From assembly GCA_009193035.1 (NCBI GenBank), contig SWDT01000038.1, positions 62,001 to 126,000 on the forward strand: 64,000 nt of DNA, in the 5' to 3' direction. This DNA is from Halicephalobus mephisto. Lineage: Eukaryota; Nematoda; Chromadorea; Rhabditida; Panagrolaimidae. The first letter of the stretch is position 1. Every line of letters begins with the position of its first letter. The translations under genes were made by a program, and so were the position numbers. The notes beneath the pieces are model-generated. The model had not been told where the DNA came from and did not search any database. It was given only the letters and a program-made list of their open reading frames with translations. This document shows, one piece after another, positions 10,763-23,700 of this stretch.

Positions 10763-11978
10763 TGAAAACGAAATCCGATAAAGGACAATGGATGACGATC
10801 GATGGAACCTTCACGGCTTCAAGTCGAAGATTCCTTTTTCGAGAAAAAAAAACCAGTTTTAAAATTATTTTTTATTTTTAAATAATTTTTTATTTTTAAA
10901 TATTTTTTATTTTTAAATAATTTTTTATTTTTAAATAATGTTTTTTATTTTTAAATAATTTTTTTTAAATAACTTTTTTTTATTTTAAAATTTCAGTAAT
11001 TGTACATAACAATTTATAAGTACAGTATGGGCCGTAATTTAGGAAATATTGGCCGGGATTCGGTTTACTGTATAGTAATGAAAAAGTACTGTAGATTATT
11101 GTAACTTTTTAAAGAACATTTATAATTTAAATGATCAAAGATTACCGTATACCTTTTGCTTCAGAAGTTACAACAAAAAATATGAATTTTTTGAAATACT
11201 AAATTCGAATTTTTTGTTATAATTTCTAAATCAGAAAATCTACAGTAATCTTTAATGACTCAAATTCCAGACTTCATCGAGTAGATCCAAGTAATCTGTA
11301 GTAATTCCCTAGTACTGCAGATTAACTCTAGTTCCGTCCAATGTTTCTAAAATTACAAACCGTACTGTAGCTCATTAAAGCATAGTCAAAGTAAAGTAGC
11401 AGTATATACCCTAGGTTAGATATAACTCTAACTTGTATCTAATGTTAGTTCTCTACTGAGGATTCACTACAGTATGATTCGCAACTTTGAAACTACTGGT
11501 TCTACATCCCAAATGTCACATTTCAGAATCTTCAATGCTCCATATCATCAAAGTTTGAAGTTGAAGTTCGACTTCAAAGTTGACAGTCAAAGTTTTAGGT
11601 CAAAGGTCGACTTCAAAGTGGACAATTGAGGTTCAATTTCAAAGTTAAGCATCAGAGTTCGAGGTCGAAATTCTAATTTTTCGTGTTAAAACACATTTAT
11701 GAATTTTTCTTACTGTAAAATATCCTTTCATTTAAGTTAGTAAAATCGGATATCTGGATTTCCCGAATCACAATGATTTATGAATTGTGTTTTAACACGA
11801 AAAATTAGAATTTCGATTTTGATCACATGAAGCACAGATTACAGAAATTTTAAATTGTAGATTCTATTTTGACAATTTCAATAATCTACAGTACTTTTTC
11901 ATTACTGTAAAATAAAACAAACTAATAATTTCAAAATTACAAACCATACTGTACTTTGAGCACCCTATTTGGAAAAAT
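10763..11978. other. Intergenic, repeat-bearing, no gene seen
   Basis: Contains AT micro-repeats (10860-10980), scattered tacagta-type motifs, short gttcgacttcaaagt units (11550-11660) and one inverted repeat (annotated separately). I saw no exon with plausible splice sites on either strand. Confidence 0.6.
11668..11813. repeat. Inverted repeat, ~27 bp arms
   Basis: attctaatttttcgtgttaa continuing to acaca at 11668-11697 is mirrored by tgtgttttaacacgaaaaat continuing to tagaat at 11787-11813, with ~90 nt between. The arms are almost perfect complements, so the transcript could form a hairpin. Possibly the end-pairing of a small MITE. Confidence 0.8.
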
Positions 11979-13711
11979 TTACAAAAAATGATGGCGAAAG
12001 CAAGAATCGACAAATTGTAAAATTTGATCACATTTTGCAGGTGCTAAAAAAGTTTCAGCAAGAAGACAATTGCTCCTTATCCAGGCCTTAGGATCGCTGA
12101 CTTGCCAATTTCTGGCAAATTGCATTGCAGTTTTGCAATTTTCTGGAGTCATCTGAAGGTTATTCGGAATTGGAGAAGTTGAAGGAGGTGCTAAAATTAC
12201 TATTTAAAAAATTTAAATTTACAAAAAACTTACAAGTTGCTGGAGGAAGAGTCTGGAAGGCGTTGCTCATGGTAAAAGTCCGTAATGTTGGCGGATTCGT
12301 TGACGAAGTTAATAACCTCGGTGGAGTCGTCGCCGAAGACAGTAATATTGGTCGATTTGGGTTACTGTAGGATCCAGAAGTCGAAACTGATCCTTTGTGT
12401 TTTAATGGATCATTGTAAAAATTTGTTTTTTTTCCAGAATCTGTCCATAAAGTTTCGTCCGAAATCGGTAGCATTCCTTTCGACGGTGTGGATATAGATT
12501 TCGACGTGTATGCTCTTCTTCTCGAAAATGGCGAAATAGAATTTTCGTATTTATGTTCCCTGACTTTAGGAAGTTGTTCTCTTTTCTGCATTTTTGCATT
12601 ATCAGAAAAATTTCCAAAAAAATGACTTACGTTGAAATCATATCGTCGTCCCGATTCCCCTCGTGTCCTCTTCGGAAGAGTCAGGAAGTCGTAATCTCGT
12701 CCTTCGAACCCCCGATAATAGCCCGGTCGATAATCAGCGTACAGCCCGCGATAACTCGATCCATGGCCTATCTCCCTCTCATTCTCATAGTACTGATAAT
12801 CTTCATACTGAAAAAAAAACAGATTTAACAAGGAACCACGTGTTTTTAACCCACATCTCTCTGCATCATCGTTCGAGGAAAGCTGTATCTCGAGTACGGT
12901 ATTCGTTGTTTGTGTTTGTAACTTCTTCGAATGTTCGAAACATCATGTGATTTCCGCATCGGCAGCAACTCGTCACTCGTCCTTAGTGGTTGTAAACTAG
13001 AGATAACCATAATGATCAAAAATCAGCTTGATAAAGTTCACTTACCCGACGAAATTCCTCTTGGGAGAAATAGAGTCATCTGTAGCGACATGAGTGAGTT
13101 TCTTGACGTTCAAACCTTCTGGATTCAGTGCCATTTCTTGTACAGTAGTTCTTCTGTCGTCTGAAGTCGTAGTGATTACTGGGAGTACTGTAGTTGTCGT
13201 GGTAGGAGGACTTCTGGTTGTGGAAACTGTAGGCCTAAATGTGGGGATCGTAGCTCCAAATTCGAAGAACCCTGTTCTGCGCATCTTCGTCGGGGGCCTG
13301 ACCGTAGACGGAAGAATGTTGCTTTTCTTCGTCGTGGGCTCGACAAAGTGGTCCTTGTTACTTTGGGCTTCGTCCGGATCAATTTCCACATCGGAAGTTA
13401 TGATTTTACCGTATTCATCTAACAATACATATTCTTCGATACATTTGTACCTGAAATGATATATTAATCATATATAAAAAATCAAAAATAAAAGCAAAAA
13501 AAATTAAAAATTAATATATAAAAATTTTCAAAAACCTTTTTATTTTGCCATTGACAATAACAGGTTTTCCGTTATTCATCTTCAAAGCTAGATTGTTCAA
13601 TTGTCGTTCGTAACTTTCGAGGATTTTCTGATCAGCAAAACAGTAATATATCAAAAAAGAAATCAAAAATAACAAAACCCGTGGACGACTGGTGAACTCA
13701 TTCCAGAGCAT
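11979..13711 (-). CDS. Secreted nematode protein of unknown function, Thr/Ser-rich middle
   Basis: Six exons (13711-13536, 13450-13046, 12996-12855, 12807-12631, 12585-12234, 12190-11979) join in phase to 487 residues. The N-terminus has a hydrophobic stretch (VLLFLISFLIYYCFA) after a basic start, read as a signal peptide or anchor. The middle is low-complexity (STTRSPPTTTTTVLP), likely an O-glycosylated stalk, followed by a Tyr-rich segment (YEDYQYYENE, YADYRPGYYRG) and RRR-type basic sites. The last exon forms a compact module with four cysteines (ENCKTAMQFARNW, SNCLLAETF, AKCDQI, DSCF). Intron 12586-12630 is 45 nt, in phase and stop-free, so its retention would only add 15 residues. I do not recognise the family; an extracellular or cuticle-associated role is inference. 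Confidence 0.8.
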
Positions 13712-14033
13712 CTTTAACTAAAAATTATAATATTATGGAAATTTTAAAATCAATATCTTCACGGAATTGTCTCGACGAAAATTTTTAGAATTTTCTAGTT
13801 TTAGGATTTACGTAAGGAAACGGAGCGCGGACGAAGAACGAACGAGTCCATTTCAACGCCAAATTGCCAGATTTACCATTTTTATTTTTATCCCCTCTTT
13901 TCGTGCAAATTAAAAAGTTCACAAAAAATTATATATCGGCATTTCCATTTATAATATTTTCATTGCAAAAGTCAAAAATAAATTTTTTAACGAAATTCTT
14001 TAAGATTTTTAAAACTATCCTAAAAATAATAAA

Positions 14034-14495
14034 GAACGAGAGTGAGGACAGAGCGAGTTGATTTTACCAGATTTATTGCTTTTAATTTTTAGAACTCTCT
14101 CTCGCCCTTTGCGCGGGAATTTGAAAGTTTAAAAATAATAATACGAGGTTTTCGAGACTAATTTCCTAAGAAATTAAGGATTTTAGGCAAAAATAGAAAA
14201 TTGTCTGATTTCCCATTTTCATAAAAATCTCCTTTACGCGGGGATTTGAAAATTTAAAAACTGCACTATTATAAAAATTAAAAATACGATTTTTCAAAGT
14301 TGTTTCAACACGAATTTTCTAGGAAATTGTAAATTTAAAATAAAAAACAGAAAGTTGACATCTTTACAAAGTTCTTTGTTTTTTCGCGGGAATTTTAAAA
14401 AATATTTTTTAAATTATGTTTTTTTTTTAAATATTTTTAAATTATGTTTTTTTAAAAATATTTTTTAAATTATGTTTTTTTAAAAATTAAAAAAT
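14034..14495 (+). repeat. Second copy of the 6221-6625 intron segment
   Basis: Near-identical to the 3' end of an intron of the large repeat protein, including the sequence abutting that intron's acceptor, but here intergenic. Differences are a few substitutions plus expansion of the aaattatgttttttt motif. Confidence 0.88.
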
Positions 14496-14919
14496 AAAAC
14501 AGTCACTTATTCGGAAATGAACGTAATGGTCGCAAAAAATGACCAAATTCGAACTAATCAAATAATACTAATTTTCGGCTAAAGTGGATCAAGAAAATGC
14601 ACTTGTGGAATCTTGACCACAAAACACCGTCGATCGTAGGGATAAAAATTGAGAACAAAAGATCAAATAAGACAAACCATACTACTATAAAAAAACGGAA
14701 ATGGACACTATTGCGAAAATATCTCGAAGGGAATTTTTAAAACTTTTAATTTAAGACAAAAAAATTTTTAAATTTAAAAACTTTTTTACGAAATGGTCCC
14801 GAGGCGAAAATTTTAAAAACTTGTTAGAAATTACTGTATGTTAAGATTTCAGTCTTGTGATGATTTCGTAATTATTTTTTTATATATTTTCTAAATAGAT
14901 TTAGGAATTTTTAAGTCAG

Positions 14920-15390
14920 GGTCCATACCCGCTATCTATCTTCTAGGATTAATTTCGATATATAAAAGTATTAATAAAAATCTTATAAATTTTTACTTTA
15001 GGATTCATAATTTTCTATTTATCTTTTAGAGTTAATTTCGATATATGAAAGTATTTATAAAAATCTTAAAACCTCTACTTTAGGATTCATAACCTTCTAT
15101 GATTAATTTTGATATATGAAATTATTTATAAATATCTTAAAACTTCTACTTTAAGGTCCGTAATCTTCTATTTATCTTTTAGAGTTAATTTTGATATATG
15201 AAGTTATTTATAGAAATCCTAAAACTTCCACTTTAGGATTCATAACCTTCTATTTGTCTTTTAGAGTTAATTTCGATATATGAAAGTATTTATAAAAATC
15301 TTAAAACTTCTACTTTAAAGTTCGTAATCTTCTATTTACCTTCTATGATTAATTTTGATATATGAAATTATTTATAAAAATCTGAAAAAT
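14920..15390 (+). repeat. ~82-nt tandem repeat array
   Basis: About five copies of a unit containing attcataaccttctatttat and ttaatttcgatatatgaaag. Single diverged copies of the same unit occur elsewhere (near 28790-28920, 56820 and 26100), so it belongs to a dispersed family that expanded here. Confidence 0.85.
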
Positions 15391-16623
15391 TAAATAAAAC
15401 CAAAGTATTTGATTAAAAATGGATTTCTTATCTGCAAAAAATTTACAATTAACGAAAATATATTTAAATAAGTCAACTGAAAAGAAAAAATTTATTGAAT
15501 AAAATACGGTAATTTATAAATAGAAAAAATGATGTTTTAGTTTTTGAATCCCAAATTTTTAAAATTTCTGTCGAAACTACTTTATAAAAAACAAATTTTT
15601 TATGTATTATAAATTATATAATTACACAAGATTACGAAATAACATAAGAAAAATTAAAATCTTAACATACAGTAATTTCTAACAAGTTTTTAAAATTTTC
15701 GCTTCGGGACCATTTCGTTAAAAAATTCACTTTTTATTTTTATATATGATTGATTAGGAAATAATTACAGTAAAAGATATAAATTTTATGTTACTGTAAT
15801 TTCTAACAGGTTTTGAAAATTTTCGCTTTGGGACCGTTTTATTAAAAAATTCACTTTTTATTTTTATGATTGATTTTTTACTAATTATTTCATAATCAAA
15901 AATTCGAGGTTACTGTAGCTTCTAACAAGTTTTAAAAATTTTCGCTTTGGGACCATTTTGTGGAAAAATTTATTTTTTATTTCTATAATACATAACCAGT
16001 TACGAAATCTCCTAAAATTACGAAATACTTCTTCCACAAAATCAAAAACTTCATCTTACTGTATTTCCCAACTTGCAAAAATTCGCGTCAAAACAATTCT
16101 ACAAAAACTTAAATTTTCACAACACCACTATTATATCCAAAATCAAATTTTCCAATAATCTCAATTTTTCCAAACAAATTCAAAATTCTAAAATCGTGAA
16201 ATGAAAGTGAATCAAGACGACTCAAGGACTACATCCAGGTCAAATCGTGATTTTCAAAACTTCTCAAATATTCTAAAAATTCAAAAACTCTTCAAAATTT
16301 TAAAATTTAAAAATTTTTTTCTATATTCAAAAAATCCGAAAAATAACCTAAAATTTTTGCATAATATTCAATTGCGGAAAAATTTTTCATCTTTATGTAA
16401 TTCTTTCAATTGCCCCGATTCCAATCGTAATTGGCACACCAATTTTGCAATTGCTACCGACAATCCGTAGGTGGAAATCCATAATCTACATTCTTGTAGT
16501 CTTTTCATTAAAGGATTATATATCCTTTCCGATCAATTTTTCAAAACTCAACCATTTATTTTAAAAAAATTGCCTAATTTAACAACTGAAGCAAAAAATA
16601 AAAAAGGCACAAGCTACATTCGA

Positions 16624-18050
16624 TCAAATACGACCTTGCATTCCCCCGTTAACGCCTATAACTTCACCAGACATGTAGGAAGCACCATCAGAAACCTAAA
16701 ACAATCAATAATTATATTTTAATTTACAATAAATACTTACCAAAAAGCTCACAGCAGAAGCACATTCGTCAGCCTCACCAAAACGGCCTAAAGCGACATA
16801 TCCATTAGGATCAATTTTCTGAGGTCCATCCGACCACAATGCTTGACTAAAATCAGTCCGAATAACACCTAAAAATCCAAAATTACATCAATTACTTCCT
16901 TATATCACAAACCTGGGGCAATCGCATTTACCCGAATATTTTTCCGAGCCAATGTCTGACTCAATGCCTTGTTGATGCCCAATAGTGCTGTTTTCATAAT
17001 ACTGTAAGCTCTGAAAACCCATAATTACTATTTTAAATCATTTTTTAAAATAACAATTAAAATCAAGCAATCACAACTTTCAAATTTTAAAGCAATTCAT
17101 GTAAATTTTAAAACAATTTTCATCTTTTTTAAATATTTTTCAAATACTATACTATTCCAATGTAACTAATTTACTTAAATAATAAACAATATTAAATTTC
17201 CAATAAATACCCAAAATCGGTTAATTTTTAGAATTTTATTTTTTGAAAAAATTCTTTCTTTCGGTCATTGATTGGCAATTTAGCAATGAAAACGGCAAAT
17301 CAGGTTAGTCAATATTTGCTGATAAACGTTAATCGATTTTTTCCATCACAAAACCAAAATTATATCAAATAATTATGTTTTGAAACTTAGAAATATCATA
17401 TAAAAACAAATTTTTTAAACTTTTTGTCTTAATTGAAAAATTCTCATCCAAGTAATTTTTTTTAAATTTTAATTTTTATAAAAAAAAACTTACCCAATAC
17501 CCTCAATAGGAGAATATCCAGCAACAGAAGAAACAAATACAATATTGCCATTGCCGGATTTTTCCAAATGTGGAACAGATAATTGACTTAATAAAAAAGC
17601 AGATTTAACGTTGACATTGAGCAATTTATCCCATTGACTATCAGTAACACTCATTAAATCTCCATAAGTAGGATTCGCAGCTGCATTTGAAACCAAAATA
17701 TCGAGTTTACCAAAACTGAAATCAACAAATAATTCAAAAAACAAAATAAATATTACCGTTCTAAAGTAAAATCGATTAATTTTCGTCTGTCTTCATCTAC
17801 ACCGACGTGAGCGACGATGCCAGCACAGTCGACTCCTTCGTGTTTCAGAGCCACTATGGCTTCCTAAATTACGTTTAGATAACTTTCGATATATGAAAAA
17901 CAAACTTACATCAACATTTTTCTGTTTTCGACTAGAAACAACAACAGAAGCGCCATCCATACCTAAACGCTTCGCGATTGAGAAACCGATGCCCTTCGTC
18001 GAGGCTGTGACGATAGCCACACGGTCAGTCAAGTATCTGACGCTACCCAT
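16624..18050 (-). CDS. dhrs-4: DHRS4-type short-chain dehydrogenase/reductase
   Basis: Six exons (18050-17910, 17863-17757, 17715-17494, 17010-16913, 16868-16741, 16695-16624) give 255 residues, the usual length for DHRS4, an NADPH-dependent carbonyl/retinal reductase. Visible motifs: cofactor loop TASTKGIG (TGxxxGxG variant), NAA (VSNAAANP), catalytic Ser in [10 protein letters not shown], the YxxxK pair in AYSIMK, and the proton-relay Asn in NVNVKSAF. The proline-glycine turn IRVNAIAPG leads into the substrate loop. The C-terminus is GMQGRI, not the SRL/SKL-type peroxisomal signal of vertebrate DHRS4, so peroxisomal import is doubtful. A TTTTCAG acceptor lies 1-2 nt before the ATG, suggesting spliced-leader addition. 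Confidence 0.92.
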
Positions 18051-18719
18051 CCTGAAAACAATGTTTAAAATTTGAAAATTACAAAACATTCAAAAAACCA
18101 ATGATATATAAAAAATAAAAGACAAATTTTAAAAATTATATATAAATTTTTGGAAATTTTTAAACAAAATTAAATAAATATCGGACATTTTTCGATTTTT
18201 TGCAGTTGAAAATTGTAATTTTTAAAAAACCAAAGATTTTCATTTTTAAAACAACGAAAAAAGCAGTTTTTTGTAGTAAAAAATGTAAAAATAGATTAGT
18301 TGGAGTTATTGAAGTTAAAAAAACAAGAAAAATGTGTTTTTTCGAAGGCCAAAAAGTTGAACAATCGAAAAATAAACGCGCCACGGTTGTGTTTTTTAAA
18401 CCAAGAGTCAAGTTCAGCGTAGGAAAGACAAAAGCCAACCCATTTTTTATATCGCGTGTTTAGCACATGAACAGGAGATTCCGTTATCGTTGAAAAATTT
18501 GTCATGCGATCAAAACCGGGGTTGCCCAATTTTATCAGATAAATCATTAGAAAAAAAATCGTTAAATTCAACGATCGGAAAAATTTCAAATTAACGAAAA
18601 TAGAACTTGTCAAATGACTTTGGTATTGTTTTTATTGAATTTATTTTTCATCGAAAACAGCAATTTCGACGACTGATGAATTTCAAAAGTCTGTCTCGAT
18701 GAAACCGATTATTTTGAGA

Positions 18720-19300
18720 AAATTCGAAAAATAAAATCTCGAAAAAAATGAAAATTAAAAAAATTAAAAAACATTTTATAAAAATTGAATCATAAAATAT
18801 TTCTTAAGTTAGAATTTCGAAATATTTTACATAAAAATCAAAATTTTAAAGTACTTTGTAATAAAATCCTGAAATATTCCATATAAAAATCGAAATTTCG
18901 AAATATTTCACAAATTAGAATTTTAACGTATCTTTTTTTGTACAATAATTTGAATTTTAAAATACTTCATATAATAGGAAAAATTTCAAAATACTCGATA
19001 TAATAATCATGGATTTTAAAATATATAAAATTAAAGTCTTAAAATATACAAAAAATAAAATCCTAAAGTATTTAATATATTATTCGAAATTTTAAAACAT
19101 TTCATATAAAAAAATTTTGAAATATCTTACAAAATAAAATTTTAGAGTGCTTCATATATTATTGACAATCCTAAAATATCTTATATTAAAATTTTAAAAT
19201 ATTTTATATAAAATCCAAATCCTAAATTTGTCATAAAAATTGCATTTTAAAAACTTATATAATGAAATTTTAAAATATGTCATATATTACTTAAAATTTA
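18720..19300. repeat. Degenerate AT-rich repeat array
   Basis: Repeats of roughly 55-60 nt built on aaaatatttcatataaaatt-like motifs, with high divergence among units. Confidence 0.6.
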
Positions 19301-19782
19301 AATCATATGATGAGACTAAAAGTATAAAAATAACGGATTTTCAGAGTGTAAAATTCGAAATATGGATTTTGAACGTCACTCGGACAATCTCGTGTTTCAA
19401 ATCACGGGTCATACCTTAGTTTCTTCAAAATATTTGTCTTTTACAAGCATATTATTAAGTAATCAAAAACCTACGAAATTTTGATTTTTTGGAGAATTTA
19501 ATAATCGGAATCCAAACAGTGACTTCTGGAGGTCTTCTTCGTAAAAATACCATCAATATCGATCGGGAAAGTTGTCAGATTGAAAATTTCATATTACAGT
19601 AAAAAATCGATAAAAATCTGAAAATTGGGATTACTAACAACTGCGAAATCTTTGTTGTCGTACACGCTGGTCGTCCTAAAAAGCTCCAAACCCATTTGCG
19701 AAAAACCACACAACGCCAAAATTAAAATATCTTGGGTAATTTGTGTAAAAGTTATTTTTAAAACTTCCACGATAGTAAAATG

Positions 19783-20290
19783 GATTTGTTTTGATAGGGT
19801 ACTGTAGTGTGATTATGGTGTCTAAGGTGTTCATTAACAGCTCGATATATGGAAACTGCTTTTGGAAGGCAGATGGAGGGTTGAGGTCCAGGATGTCCCA
19901 ACCCACAAGTCTAGATCCATCTGAGAAGAATCCGTTCCGAAAATTGATTGCGAAATATCTCGGAGAATCAGGATTTTAGATTACTTTAATTTCTAAAAAG
20001 TAGTGCAAATTCGTGTCGGGACCATTTCGCAAAAAGTTTATTTTTGGTTTTCAAAATAGCATGACTATGATTGGGTTCTTTGAAAATCACATAAACATTG
20101 AATTTTGCAGTTTCAGGTCTCGATTGGAAAACTATAAAAATTCGTGTCAGGACCATTTCGTAAAAAAGTTCATTTTTGGTTTTCAAAATAGTACAATAGG
20201 ATCTTTTCAGAATTATATAAACATCGAATTTTGCAATTTTAGGTCTCGACTGGAAAATTGTAAAAAGTCGTGTCGGGACCATTTTGTAAA
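19783..20290 (+). repeat. Left arm of long inverted repeat around innexin exons 1-4
   Basis: Its reverse complement is found at about 23570-24058. Both arms start from the same sequence (gggtactgtagtgtgattat versus its complement with one change) and share a 62-codon open frame differing at three or four residues. The inner part contains two copies of the family B unit gtcgggaccatttcg. Confidence 0.88.
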
Positions 20291-20771
20291 ATTTTAAAAA
20301 TATGGTTGTATTCCATTGTTATTGGACACATGATTTGAATTTTTTACTTATGACATTGACTTTGAAAGTGAAGACGAGTAATCGAGTTAGATTTCATTCC
20401 TTCGTTGGACTTATTAAAATTCGATCCACGAGTAGTCTCTGTGAAGAAATTTAATTCAATAAACATCAAAATTGAAAGGAGTGAGTTGCTTCTTCTGACC
20501 AGTGAATTGACTCACACCTTGTCGGACACAAAGTAGCTAGTTGTGAATCGGGTTTATTTGGCGAAACAAGACCGATAGACGCGGTACATCGATGTGAAGA
20601 AGCTTTACAAGAGGCGGCGCTCCATCCGCTCTAAAATTTGTATTTCGGTACTTCTGCCAACAAACTGAACCGTTGTTACTACCTCTGTCTGGCCTTGTAA
20701 CAGGGAAAGTAATCAGTTCCTTCGAGATATTAGTGTTATCTCAGCATTGGGATTACTGTAGGTTCTGAAGG

Positions 20772-23700
20772 ATGAGTTCCCAACTCGGTGCTATCACTTC
20801 CGTCAACAACCTCATCGGCAGGGTCTTCAAACAGCCCAGGGGCGATTTTGTGGGTTTCAATTATTCAAAAAATAATTTTTATTTTAAAATAATTTTTATT
20901 TTAAAAATAGCTTTTATTTTAAAAATAATTTTTATTTAAAAAAATAATTTTTATTTAAAAATAACTTAGTTAAAAAAAATAATTTTTATTTAAGAAAATA
21001 ACTTTTGTTTAAAAATAACTTTTTATTTAGAAAATTTTTTATTAAAAAATTAATTTTCTGAGAAAAATAACTTTTTTATTATTTAAGGAATAATTTTAAA
21101 ATTGTTTGAAAATTATTTTTTTTTGTTATTTTAGGAATTTACTTTTTTGTTTTTAGGCAGATAGATTGAACAGTTTGTATACTGTATGTGTATTGGCTGT
21201 GGGGTCGGGATTACTGTTGACCTCCCATTACTGGGGCGAACCCATCAATTGCTGGACCCCTGCCGAATTCACCGGGGGCTGGTCGAAGTTCGTCAACGAA
21301 TACTGCTATGTCCACGGGACTTACTTCTATGCGATCGAAGAACAATTAGATTTCGAAGTTGAAAAAAGACAAAAAATCTTCATCCGGTATTACCAGTGGA
21401 TTCCATATATCCTCGCTCTTCAGGGATTCCTATTTTACATCCCTAGATTTTTTATGAGAATGATGTGTGCTTGGTCCGGTAAGTCAGAAAATTCAAATTT
21501 TTAAACTTTTCTAAAATCAAAAATTCAAATTTTTAAACTTTTTTAAAATCAAAAAATTCAAATTTTTAAACTTTTCTAAAATCAAAAAATTCAAATTTTT
21601 AAACTTTTCTAAAATCAAAAATTCAAATTTTTAAACTTTTCTGAAATCAAAAAATTCAAATTTCAAAATTTTTTTAAAATTAAACATTTTCAAATTTCTT
21701 TAAAATCAAAAAATTCAAATTTTTTTCAACTTTTTTAAAATTAGAAAAATTAGAAAAATTTTTTCAACTTTTTTAAAGAAAATTTTTATTTTTTAAATTA
21801 AAGAATTTTTTAATGTTTTTAATTTTTTTGGAATTTTAAACTTTTTTAAATTGGGATTTTTTATTTTTTAATTAAAAATTTTTGTTTTTATTTGAATTTA
21901 AAGTTTTTACATTTTTAAATTTGAAAATTTTTAAGTTTTGTTAGTTACAGTATAACAATAGAAACATGCTTGAAATGTGAGAAAATTGTCGGTATTTTGT
22001 CCAGCTTCCTATTATGCTTCGATCGACTGGAGCATCGCGAAAATTTCGGAGTTTTCTGATTTCTAAAGGAACGGACGGAGGTTGTTCAACCTCAGTTTCG
22101 AAGAGAACAATAATCTAACTTAAGTCAAACAACCTAGTCCAGATTTAATATTTTTTTAAAACATTTTTTCTATTTTTTAAATCTTAAAAAAGTTAAAAAA
22201 AAATTGAAAAAATCTTAAAAAAGTTAAAAAAAGTTTTAAAAAATCTTAAAAAAGTTAAAAAAAATCTTAAAAAAATTAAAAAATCGAAAAATGTAAAAAA
22301 AATTTCAAAAATGTTTAAAATTTTCTAAAAATATAAAAAAAATTAAAACATTTAAAAAACTAAAAAAATGTAAGAAAATTAAAAAATATAAAAAAAATTT
22401 TAAAATATTTAAAAATATAAAAAATTGCATAAAAAACAATATTCGTGTCAGGACCAAAATTTGTGAATTGCATTTTTTATTTCGAAAAATAATCGTTTCA
22501 GGATACGATCTCACGAGTACGATTCAATATATCGACGATGTTTGGCATCAAATTAAATCTGCAAATTTTTCAAGTAAGATTTTAATTTTTTACAATTTAA
22601 AAAAATTCTAAACTTTTTTATTTTTAAAATTATAATTTTTTAAAAAACTTCATTTTAAAATTATTTTTATTTAAAATTATATATTTTTAAAGTTTTTTTT
22701 ATTTTTTATTTCTAAAATTAAAAATTTTTAAATTTTTAAAATTTAAATTTTTTTAGATTTTTTAGATTTTAAATTTTATTTTTTATTTTTTAAATTTAAA
22801 TTTAATTTTTTTTTAATTTTTTAAATTTAATTTTTTTTCATTTTTTAGATTTTAAATTTTTTATTTTTTTTATTTTTTAAATTATATTTTTTTTTATTTT
22901 TTAAATTTTATTTTTTTTTATTTTTTGAATTTTATTTTTTGAATTATGTATTTTAGACAGGATGGAAAGCTTCGAGAAAATTGGAGCAGTTTACATCATC
23001 GACGGTCTGAGACTGTTTTCCAGGAAAAACCGGGGCAGTATAGGCATGTACTATGTTGTCTACACCGTGATGCAGGCTTGTAACGCCTGGATCCAATTTT
23101 TCTTCCTTAACGGCCTTATATCCTCCAGCATGGAGGGTCAATCGGGGTACCAAGTCGTGACGGATATCATAACCGGGGCTGACTGGCAGGTTTGTTTCAA
23201 AAATTTTGTATTTTTCGATCTTCTTACTGAAAATAATCCATTTTTTATCCGATTATCATTATTGGCTCTTACGGAATCAATTTTGCTCCGTTGTCTTGGA
23301 TTACAGGCTTATTGTTTAGACTCGGAAGTTGACTAAAACCCTTGTTTACGGTACAGCATTCAGAGCTCGTCGGCAAACCCCGATTCTGTTGACTTTTTGT
23401 TTTCTCTTAGGTTTACCTGAAACCCATCACTTGTTCGACCGTCAAAAGACGCTCTCAACTAGATGAGCACTTGATTTTTGAAGTACACTCAAAAAAAGTG
23501 TACTTTCAATGTTGCAAAAGATATCCCATTCGCACTGAAAAATATCACGTTTAAAAATAAAAAATTCCACGAGACGGTCCCGACACGACTTTTCCAGTCG
23601 AGACCTAAAACTGCAAAATTCAATGTTTATATAATTCTGAAAAGATCGAATTGTACTATTTTGAAAACCAAAAATGAACTTTTTTACGAAATGGTCCTGA

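Larger units (their letters stand above)
13712..16623. other. Repeat-rich intergenic region, no gene seen
   Basis: Holds a family A copy (13800-13920), the duplicated intron segment (14034-14495), an ~82-nt tandem array (14920-15390) and several copies of a unit containing ttcgcttcgggaccatttcg (15690-15970). The short ORFs here have no splice context or protein-like composition. Confidence 0.65.
18051..20771. other. Repeat-rich intergenic region upstream of the innexin
   Basis: 18100-18620 holds overlapping low-complexity ORFs with no splice context. 18720-19300 is a degenerate AT array (aaaatatttcatataaaa-like units). 19790-20290 is the left arm of a long inverted repeat. 20300-20771 is more complex sequence, likely promoter and 5' UTR of the innexin. 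No gene is supported. Confidence 0.6.

Noticed and set aside
18160..18613. Reverse ORFs of 92 and 105 codons upstream of dhrs-4
   Set aside because: Low-complexity Phe/Leu/Lys-rich, overlapping frames, no acceptor or signal peptide logic; no homology recognised.
19986..20297. Opposite-strand ORFs in the inverted repeat arm (98 and 94 codons)
   Set aside because: They arise from tandem family B units (gggaccatttcg...) and recur in the second arm; repeat-derived.
23190..23336. Extension of innexin exon 4 past 23189
   Set aside because: Splicing at CAG|GTTTGT to 24093 restores the conserved FPR-x-T-x-CDF loop; the unspliced extension has no innexin features.
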